Part shown: positions 1-4,246 of the stretch, piece by piece
Layout: each line of letters starts with the position of its first letter
How positions within the stretch are numbered: the first letter of the stretch is position 1
Origin: Alphaproteobacteria bacterium
Lineage (GTDB): Bacteria; Pseudomonadota; Alphaproteobacteria; GCA-2731375
NCBI GenBank assembly: GCA_028281075.1
Contig: JANQKO010000149.1
Span: 1-5,348 of the forward strand
Length of the DNA: 5,348 nucleotides
Direction: 5' to 3'
Translations under genes and position numbers: made by a program
The notes under the pieces: generated by a model
Databases searched by the model: none
The model's input: only the letters and a program-made list of their open reading frames with translations
Told to the model about the DNA's origin: nothing

Positions 1-195
1 GGCGTCGAGCCCCTGCCCGGCCCGTTCCTCGATTTCCTCGATCCCTGGGGCAACCGCATCGAGATCGTCGGTTACCGGAACATCCAGTTCACCAAGGCAC
101 CGCACGTGCTGCGCGGCATGGGCCTGGACGATCTGCCCAAGTCCGACGGCGCCGTCAAGGAGCTGACCGCCAAGGGCATGGCACCGGACCCGTGA
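1..195 (+). CDS. VOC (glyoxalase/bleomycin-resistance fold) family protein, C-terminal fragment
   Basis: The frame is open from the first base and stops with TGA at 193-195, giving 64 residues; the N-terminal part lies outside the window. The segment FLDPWGNRIEIVGY (residues 11-24) is the closing beta strand of a vicinal-oxygen-chelate module. DPxGN followed by a strand carrying Glu21 is the typical position of the last metal-ligand glutamate in glyoxalase I-like and extradiol dioxygenase-like proteins. After it comes a tail of about 40 residues (HVLRGMGLDDLPKSDGAVKEL) that looks helical and may help in dimer contacts. Family membership is clear from the motif, but substrate and reaction cannot be told from this fragment. 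No terminator is evident after the stop; clpS follows about 100 bp later on the same strand. Confidence 0.75.
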   Translation, partial: GVEPLPGPFLDFLDPWGNRIEIVGYRNIQFTKAPHVLRGMGLDDLPKSDGAVKELTAKGMAPDP

Positions 196-297
196 GGCGG
201 CCGGCACGGCGCGGGATCAGGCGCGATATGCTATGGAGTCCGTTTGAGAACCGTCTCGGCGCCGCGGTAGCCGCGTCACCGGACATTGGGTGGTGTC

Positions 298-603
298 ATG
301 GGTGATCTCGTCACCAAGCCGAAGGCCAGGGCGGAGCCGAAGACCAAACGGCCGCCGCTGCACAAGGTCATCCTGCTGAACGACGACTTCACGCCGCGCG
401 AGTTCGTCGTCGTCGTGTTGAAGGCGTTCTTCGGCCTGGACGAGACGCAGGCCTACAAGGTGATGATGACCGCGCATCGGCGCGGCACCTGCGTCGTCGC
501 CGTCTATGCCCGCGACGTCGCCGAGACCAAGGCGACCGAGGCCACCGAAGCCGGCCGCCGCGCCGGCCACCCTCTGTCCTTCACCACCGAGCCCGAGGAA
601 TAG
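298..603 (+). CDS. clpS: ATP-dependent Clp protease adaptor ClpS, ClpS2 type
   Basis: This adaptor binds N-degron substrates and hands them to ClpAP in the cytoplasm. The protein is 101 residues from ATG 298. A TTG at 286 would add four residues, but the ATG gives a basic, Pro/Lys-rich N-terminal extension typical of the family, so it is preferred; its Shine-Dalgarno is weak (GGGTGG). The core starts at LHKVILLNDDFTPREFV. Asn28 and Asp29, with His60 in MMTAHRRG, match the residues that hold the substrate alpha-amino group in ClpS. The position held by Met40 in E. coli ClpS is Arg34 here. AETK (75-78) and the C-terminus FTTEPEE match the second alphaproteobacterial paralogue, ClpS2, from memory of Agrobacterium ClpS2; that protein is known for tighter N-degron selectivity. 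The gene converges on the GNAT gene with only 21 bp between stops and no clear terminator. Confidence 0.93.
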   Translation: MGDLVTKPKARAEPKTKRPPLHKVILLNDDFTPREFVVVVLKAFFGLDETQAYKVMMTAHRRGTCVVAVYARDVAETKATEATEAGRRAGHPLSFTTEPEE

Positions 604-624
604 CCCGCCGAGATCGAACGACCC

Positions 625-1167
625 TCAGCCCGTGGACAGCAGGAAGCGGCAGTGGCGCGGCTGCGCCGGGCGGTCGGTGTAGAACAGCAGCCTGTCGACG
701 CCCCCGGCGTAGGTGCATCTGCGCCGCGACGCGTGCAAGCGCGCGGCGACACGGATCGACGCGGCATTGTCGGGCGCGACGATCGAGCAGATCCGGCCGA
801 CATCGGTGACGGCGAAGCCGTGCGCCAGCACCGCCGTCGCGGCCTCGACGGCGAAGCCGTTGCCGCGTTCGGCGGCGGTGACGTGATAACCGATCTCGAG
901 CAGGTCGGCGCCGTCGACCGACTGATAGGTCAGGCCGCAATCGCCGACGAACGCGCCGGTGTCGACGCGGTTCACGGCCCAGAGGCCAAAGCCGTGGCGG
1001 CGATAGTTCTCCAGGTTCCAGTCGATCCAGCCGCGCACTTCGGCGATGTCCCGCATGCGCGGATAGAACCGGCGCGCGCCGTCGTCGGCGAACATCGCAT
1101 GGAGATCGTCGACGTCGTCCGGCGTCATCTCCCGGAAACGCAATCTGTCCGTGCGTATCGGTGGCAT
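625..1167 (-). CDS. GNAT family N-acetyltransferase (RimJ/RimL type)
   Basis: Predicted to transfer acetyl from acetyl-CoA to an amine or protein N-terminus; the acceptor is unknown. The protein is 180 residues. It opens with MPPIRTDRLRFREMTPDDVD, the typical strand-1 'TxRLxLRxxxxxD' start of the Acetyltransf_3 group. Residues 71-82 (GAFVGDCGLTYQ) are the central strands, LEIGYHV (90-96) is strand 4, and ERGNGFAVEA (100-109) is the acetyl-CoA pyrophosphate loop. PDNAASIRVAARL (132-144) is the usual C-terminal helix. The frame stays open far upstream, antisense to the dioxygenase gene, but family homology begins exactly at the ATG whose complement is 1165-1167. GGAAGAG lies 9 nt before that ATG, so it is chosen as the start. 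The gene is divergent from the dioxygenase gene and convergent with clpS. Confidence 0.88.
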   Translation of the reverse strand: MPPIRTDRLRFREMTPDDVDDLHAMFADDGARRFYPRMRDIAEVRGWIDWNLENYRRHGFGLWAVNRVDTGAFVGDCGLTYQSVDGADLLEIGYHVTAAERGNGFAVEAATAVLAHGFAVTDVGRICSIVAPDNAASIRVAARLHASRRRCTYAGGVDRLLFYTDRPAQPRHCRFLLSTG

Positions 1168-1213
1168 CGTTTTCGGCTCTTCCGCTGCCGGATGGTCAGG
1201 CGTGGCCTGGATA

Positions 1214-1240
1214 CCCGAGACAGTCGGGCTGGACCAGCCC
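1214..1240. promoter_or_regulatory. Palindrome in the divergent gap, possible operator
   Basis: GGGCTGG-A-CCAGCCC at 1226-1240 is a perfect odd palindrome with 7-bp arms. A second inverted pair, CCCGA 1214-1218 and TCGGG 1224-1228, shares its GGG with the first, so the two hairpins could not form together in RNA. The site lies in the 144-bp gap between the divergent GNAT and dioxygenase genes, ten bases upstream of a candidate -35. That is where a regulator of either gene would be expected to bind. No regulator gene is seen next to it, so an operator role is inference. Confidence 0.3.
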
Positions 1241-1250
1241 CATGGACGAC

Positions 1251-1279
1251 TTGGTTCCGGGCCGGGTTGATGCTTGAAT
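1251..1279 (+). promoter_or_regulatory. Candidate sigma-70-type promoter for the dioxygenase gene
   Basis: TTGGTT (1251-1256), a 17-bp spacer and TTGAAT (1274-1279) fit a loose -35/-10 pair. It would start transcription around 1286 and leave a short leader holding the GGAGG ribosome site at 1299-1303. The match is weak (3 of 6 and 4 of 6 to consensus). If real, it excludes the upstream ATG at 1270 as the start. Confidence 0.25.
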
Positions 1280-1311
1280 CGGCCTGGCCGGAAACCTCGG
1301 AGGCGGAGCCC

Positions 1312-2181
1312 ATGGAACATGTCACGATCGAGCCGTTGCACGCCGAGTTCGGGGCGCGGCTGACCGGGGTCGATCTCCGGCCGCCGCTGGCCGGCGAGGT
1401 GATCGAGGAAATCCGTCGGGCGATCGACGAGTATTCGTTCCTCTGGTTTCCCGACCAGCCGTTCGACGACGAGCTGCAGCTCGAATTCACCCGCGCGCTG
1501 GGCGAGCCGGAGGAGAACCATGTCTCGCTGGGCCGCGAGGGGCGGATCGAGTATTTCGGCACCATCGGCAACGTGCGCGGCGACGGCACGGCGCGCGGCA
1601 ACGCCGACAGGCACACCAAATTCCTCACCGGGAACAATATGTGGCACTCGGATTCGTCGTTCCGCGAGACGCCGTCCTTCGTCTCGATCATGTGCGCCTA
1701 CGAGACACCGTCGGAAGGCGGCGAGACCCTGTTCGTCAGCGGGCGGGCGGCCTATGCGCGGCTGCCGGACGACATGCGCGCGACCATCGATCCGCTGATC
1801 GTGGTGCACGATTATGTCTTCTCACGCTCCAAGGTCGGGCCCGACGCGGTCTCGCCCGCCCACGCGGCCTCGCTGCCGCCGGTACGGCAGAAGCTGGTCC
1901 GGGCCAATCCGCGAACGGGGGCGAGGAACTACTATGTCGGCTCGCACGCCAGGCAGGTGGTGGGCTGGGACGAGGCCGAGAGCCGGACGCTGCTGGACGA
2001 CCTGCTGGACCGCGCCACCGGGCCCGCGCACATCCATGCGCACCGCTGGCGGCCGGGCGACCTGGTGATCTGGGACAACCGCTGCCTGCTGCACCGGGGC
2101 GCCGGCTACGACGCCGACCGGTACCGCCGCTACATGCGCCAGACCCGTGTCCGCGGGACCGGCTCGACGCTGGACGAGTGA
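1312..2181 (+). CDS. TauD/TfdA family Fe(II)/2-oxoglutarate-dependent dioxygenase
   Basis: Predicted non-haem iron enzyme coupling 2-oxoglutarate decarboxylation to hydroxylation of a small, probably acidic, substrate. The protein is 289 residues, close to TfdA (287). The iron triad is visible: His112 and Asp114 in MWHSDSSF, and His261 in WDNRCLLHRG. Arg276, 15 residues after His261, fits the 2-oxoglutarate-carboxylate arginine; Arg272 four residues earlier resembles the second arginine of TfdA. NMWHSDSSF, YVGSHA and HRWRPGDLVIWDNRCLLHRG resemble 2,4-D dioxygenase more than taurine dioxygenase, but neighbours give no degradation pathway, so the substrate stays open. ATG 1312 is chosen because GGAGG at 1299-1303 sits 8 nt upstream; an in-frame ATG at 1270 would add 14 residues without a better ribosome site. 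The gene is followed by a hairpin and a long inverted repeat. Confidence 0.9.
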   Translation: MEHVTIEPLHAEFGARLTGVDLRPPLAGEVIEEIRRAIDEYSFLWFPDQPFDDELQLEFTRALGEPEENHVSLGREGRIEYFGTIGNVRGDGTARGNADRHTKFLTGNNMWHSDSSFRETPSFVSIMCAYETPSEGGETLFVSGRAAYARLPDDMRATIDPLIVVHDYVFSRSKVGPDAVSPAHAASLPPVRQKLVRANPRTGARNYYVGSHARQVVGWDEAESRTLLDDLLDRATGPAHIHAHRWRPGDLVIWDNRCLLHRGAGYDADRYRRYMRQTRVRGTGSTLDE

Positions 2182-2192
2182 GAGACTCCGTG

Positions 2193-2211
2193 AGCGGCCT
2201 TTCGGGCCGCT
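2193..2211 (+). terminator. GC hairpin after the dioxygenase gene, terminator-like
   Basis: AGCGGCC (2193-2199), loop TTTCG, GGCCGCT (2205-2211) form a perfect 7-bp stem starting 12 nt after the dioxygenase stop. No T-tract follows, so it is not a classical intrinsic terminator. One base later the much larger inverted repeat begins; the two together may stop transcription or protect the 3' end. Confidence 0.45.
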
Positions 2212-2212
2212 A

Positions 2213-2295
2213 CTCGACCCGTCCCACGCCCCCACCCGACCACCCATGGAGCATATTTCCGTGGGTGGTCGGGTGGGGCAATGGGACGGGTCGAG
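2213..2295. repeat. 38-bp imperfect inverted repeat with 7-nt loop
   Basis: The arms are 2213-2250 and 2258-2295, separated by GCATATT. Read base by base, 34 of 38 positions are Watson-Crick pairs. T2247/G2261 would be a G-U wobble in + strand RNA. The only disruption is a 3x3 internal loop (2227-2229 against 2279-2281). The outer arm is CTCGACCCGTCCCA and the inner part CCCCACCCGACCACCCA. It fills the gap between the dioxygenase stop and a consensus -35 at 2300. Size and form fit an extragenic palindromic element or a small non-autonomous element, a strong structured RNA, or a transcription insulator. No target-site duplication is visible at its edges. Confidence 0.85.
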
Positions 2296-2299
2296 CCGA

Positions 2300-2328
2300 T
2301 TGACAACGATCCCGAATAGCCCTACCGC
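2300..2328 (+). promoter_or_regulatory. Candidate promoter for the terB-like/fdxA operon
   Basis: TTGACA at 2300-2305 is a perfect -35 hexamer, followed by a 17-bp spacer and TACCGC at 2323-2328, a poor -10. Transcription would start near 2335, giving a leader of about 35 nt to the ATG at 2371. It lies four bases downstream of the large inverted repeat, so that structure sits just outside the promoter and could affect access to it. Confidence 0.45.
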
Positions 2329-2370
2329 GCGTCCGGTTGAACGCCGTGGGTGAGCGTGCTAGGCAGCGGC

Positions 2371-2865
2371 ATGATCAACCGGATCAAGGCGTTTCTGCGC
2401 GACGGCGGCGCCAAGGAGAGCCCCGCGGCCGGCCACAGCCGCGACGAGAAGCAGCTCGCCGCGGCGACGCTGATGGCCGTCGCCGCGACCATGGACGGCC
2501 GCCTGGACGAGACCGAGCACGACGTGATCCGGGAGGTGGCGATGCGGCGGTTCGGCCTGAGCACGGGCGAGGCCGACGACCTGATCGCCGAAGCGACGCG
2601 GGCCGGCGCCGAGAGCACGCAACTGCTGCGGTTCACCGGCGCCGTGAAGCAGCATTTCGACCATGACGAGCGTATCGAGGTGATCGAAATGCTGTGGGAG
2701 GTGGTCTATGCCGACGGCGTCCTGCACGACTACGAGGCCAACTTGCTTCGCCGCGTCGCCGGGCTTATTTATGTGACCGACCGCGAGCGGGGCGACGCGC
2801 GCAAGCGGGTGATCGCGCGCCTCGGGATCGACGAGACGCGGCGCGCGAACGAAGCGTCGGTGTAG
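2371..2865 (+). CDS. TerB-like (tellurite-resistance TerB family) protein
   Basis: An all-helical cytoplasmic protein of 164 residues with two related acidic repeats. AATMDGRLDETE (38-49; Asp42, Asp46, Glu49) and VVYADGVLHDYE (111-122; Asp115, Asp120, Glu122) are the DG-x-L-x-x-x-E segments that carry the metal-binding acidic residues of TerB and the TerB-like domain of DjlA. MINRIKAFL at the start matches the usual N-terminus of alphaproteobacterial stand-alone members. ATG 2371 is therefore preferred over an in-frame GTG at 2350, which has no ribosome site; AGGCAG at 2361-2366 is a close but weak one. There are no other ter genes here, so tellurite resistance itself should not be assumed. 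fdxA begins 30 bp after the stop, suggesting one operon. Confidence 0.82.
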   Translation: MINRIKAFLRDGGAKESPAAGHSRDEKQLAAATLMAVAATMDGRLDETEHDVIREVAMRRFGLSTGEADDLIAEATRAGAESTQLLRFTGAVKQHFDHDERIEVIEMLWEVVYADGVLHDYEANLLRRVAGLIYVTDRERGDARKRVIARLGIDETRRANEASV

Positions 2866-2895
2866 AATCAAGAGCAGCGGATCAGGAGTTCGCGA

Positions 2896-3234
2896 ATGCC
2901 GTATGTGGTGACCGAAGCGTGCATCAAGTGCAAGTACATGGACTGCGTGGAAGTCTGTCCGGTGGACTGCTTCTACGAAGGCGAAAACATGCTGGTTATC
3001 CACCCGGACGAATGTATCGATTGCGGCGTCTGCGAGCCGGAATGCCCGATCGAGGCGATCCTGCCCGATACCGAGGACGGCACCGAGCAATGGCTGGAGG
3101 TCAACCGCGAGTATTCGGAGAAATGGCCGAATATCACGCGCAAAGGTGAATCGCCGGCCGACTCCGACGAATGGAAGGACGTCGGCGACAAGTTCGAGAA
3201 GCATTTCAGCGCCAATCCGGGACAGGGGAACTGA
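2896..3234 (+). CDS. fdxA: Ferredoxin FdxA (7Fe, 3Fe-4S/4Fe-4S)
   Basis: A small soluble electron carrier of 112 residues. The cysteine pattern is that of seven-iron ferredoxins such as Azotobacter FdI. Cys9, Cys17 and Cys50 are placed to hold the [3Fe-4S] cluster, and Cys21, Cys40, Cys43 and Cys46 the [4Fe-4S] cluster; Cys12 and Cys25 are the two extra conserved cysteines. The residue before Cys17 is Asp16, as is normal for the 3Fe site. After the cluster domain (1-60) comes the acidic C-terminal extension with YSEKWPNIT (113-121 nt-frame region near residue 74), typical of alphaproteobacterial FdxA. AGGAG at 2884-2888 lies 7 nt before the ATG. It is likely co-transcribed with the terB-like gene. 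The redox partner is not identifiable here. Confidence 0.95.
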   Translation: MPYVVTEACIKCKYMDCVEVCPVDCFYEGENMLVIHPDECIDCGVCEPECPIEAILPDTEDGTEQWLEVNREYSEKWPNITRKGESPADSDEWKDVGDKFEKHFSANPGQGN

Positions 3235-3641
3235 GGCGCCGGCGGTCGACCGACGGCCCGCGGGGCGGCGCCCGCGCGGCAGCCCCCTGGGCACGGTGGC
3301 CGGCGGTGGCGGCGCGAAACCGCCTGAACGGGCAAGCCGGGAACGGAATGCTCGTCCAGGTAGTTTATTACGCCGACCGTTCGTGCACGCGGCTTTATTT
3401 CGCGGCAATTTTATGTTAGTGTCACAATACGTAACAAATCTTGGCGAGTGGCCTTGAATCGCGCGACTCACGACCGACGCCTGCGGGGCGTCAGGAGCTT
3501 CGACGAGTTCGCGCGGATGTCGGACATGCCATTCTTGTGGCGCAGGGGCGATGCGCAACAAACCGGTGCGCAACGAACGAGGATTGGCCGATGACGACTG
3601 GCCGCCGACAAGATGAACGCGACGCTTAGTGAGCGAGGAAC
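3235..3641 (+). promoter_or_regulatory. Long gap before cdnL: AT-rich island and structured leader
   Basis: This 407-bp stretch holds no convincing gene. 3235-3330 is very GC-rich with small self-complementary patches but no T-tract, so no clear fdxA terminator. 3361-3445 is an AT-rich island that breaks the local composition and is the likely promoter zone of cdnL, though no good -35/-10 pair stands out; TGTTA (3414-3418) and TAACA (3432-3436) form an inverted pair inside it. GANTC sites lie at 3455-3459 and 3465-3469. GACGCC-TGCGG-GGCGTC (3476-3492) is a perfect 6-bp hairpin. TGCGCAAC repeats at 3552-3559 and 3567-3574. Two tiny overlapping ORFs precede the cdnL ribosome site. Confidence 0.5.
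3591..3629 (+). CDS. Possible 12-codon leader ORF upstream of cdnL
   Basis: ATG 3591 opens a 12-residue peptide (MTTGRRQDERDA) with a plausible ribosome site, CGAGGA at 3578-3583, 7 nt upstream. It ends in TAG at 3627-3629 followed directly by TGA at 3630-3632, in the same frame as cdnL, whose ATG is 12 nt after the TAG. Its start overlaps, as ATGA, the stop of another short ORF (3517-3594, 25 residues, no ribosome site). ORFs this short arise often by chance; the ribosome site and position are the only support. Confidence 0.25.
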   Translation: MTTGRRQDERDA

Positions 3642-4160
3642 ATGGCCAAAGCAAAAAAATCCAGCAGCAAGAAGCTCCCCTTCTCCGTCAACGATTTCGT
3701 TGTGTATCCGACCCACGGCGTCGGCAAGATCACCGACATCGAGCAACAGAACATCGCCGGCATGGACCTGGAGCTTTTCGTTATCGAGTTCGATAAGGAA
3801 AAGATGACCGTGCGGGTGCCGGTGGCGAAGGCACCGACGACGGGCATGCGCCGGCTGAGCTCGCCCGACAAGATGAAGTCGGCGCTGACCACGCTGAAGG
3901 GCCGGGCCCGGGTGAAACGCACCATGTGGAGCCGCCGGGCGCAGGAATACGAGGCGAAGATCAATTCCGGCGATCCGGTCTCGATCGCCGAGGTAGTGCG
4001 CGACCTGCACCGCGCCGCCGGCCAGCCCGAGCAGTCCTATTCCGAGCGCCAGATCTACGAGGCCGCGCTGGACCGCCTGGTGCGGGAGCTGGCGGCCGTC
4101 GAGGGGCTTGACGAGGACCAGGCCACCGACCGCCTGGAAAAGATGCTTGCCGCCGCCTGA
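3642..4160 (+). CDS. cdnL: CdnL / CarD family transcriptional regulator
   Basis: Binds the RNA polymerase beta subunit and stabilises open promoter complexes, chiefly at rRNA and other growth-related promoters. The protein is 172 residues. After a lysine/serine-rich start (MAKAKKSSSKK), residues 13-75 are the Tudor-like CarD/TRCF RNA-polymerase-interaction domain (FSVNDFVVYPTHGVGKI, then LFVIEF and TVRVPV). The helical C-terminal domain holds Trp96 in KRTMWSRRAQEY, matching the tryptophan that wedges into the upstream fork in mycobacterial CarD (Trp85). The C-terminus LAAA is exposed and alanine-rich; Caulobacter CdnL is reported to be cleared by ClpXP through C-terminal alanines, so the same may hold here. 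GAGG just before ATG 3642 serves as a close ribosome site. An intrinsic terminator follows. Confidence 0.94.
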   Translation: MAKAKKSSSKKLPFSVNDFVVYPTHGVGKITDIEQQNIAGMDLELFVIEFDKEKMTVRVPVAKAPTTGMRRLSSPDKMKSALTTLKGRARVKRTMWSRRAQEYEAKINSGDPVSIAEVVRDLHRAAGQPEQSYSERQIYEAALDRLVRELAAVEGLDEDQATDRLEKMLAAA

Positions 4161-4185
4161 CCGCAGCGGATAAAGACATGAAACG

Positions 4186-4220
4186 CGGCCCGGCGCAGAC
4201 ATTGCCGGGCCGTTTTCGTG
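4186..4220 (+). terminator. Intrinsic terminator after cdnL
   Basis: CGGCCCGGC (4186-4194) and GCCGGGCCG (4204-4212) form a perfect 9-bp GC stem with a 9-nt loop, followed by TTTT at 4213-4216; AAA upstream can pair partly with the T-tract. It lies 25 nt after the cdnL stop and ends only about 30 nt before the start of the next gene, so that gene needs read-through or a promoter in a very short space. Confidence 0.85.
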
Positions 4221-4246
4221 TCGTCCGTCCCCGACCCTAGAGCGCG

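Noticed and set aside
226..257. Promoter and small inverted repeat before clpS (TATGCT; GAGA-ACCG-TCTC)
   Set aside because: No matching -35 at a suitable distance, and a 4-bp stem is within chance.
652..1311. + strand extension of the dioxygenase frame to 509 residues
   Set aside because: It is antisense to the GNAT gene, shows no dioxygenase motifs, and the good GGAGG site precedes ATG 1312.
1168..1809. Upstream extension of the - strand acetyltransferase frame to 394 residues
   Set aside because: It is antisense to the well-supported dioxygenase gene; GNAT homology starts exactly at the ATG complementary to 1165-1167, which has its own ribosome site.
2213..2295. Insertion-sequence ends with target-site duplication
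   Set aside because: The arms look like terminal inverted repeats, but there is no transposase between them (7-nt loop) and no duplicated flanking bases.
3235..3330. fdxA terminator
   Set aside because: Several GC self-complementary patches exist but none with a following T-tract or a clean dominant stem.
3441..3629. 62-residue + strand frame starting at TTG 3441
   Set aside because: No ribosome site at the TTG and no family motif; only its last 12 codons, from ATG 3591, have initiation support.
2359..3654. 431-residue open frame on the - strand
   Set aside because: It spans the complements of the terB-like and fdxA genes, both of which have clear family motifs, and is low-complexity GC-rich translation without recognisable domains.
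3468..4202. 244-residue open frame on the - strand over cdnL
   Set aside because: Antisense to cdnL, which is unambiguous; no motif is seen.
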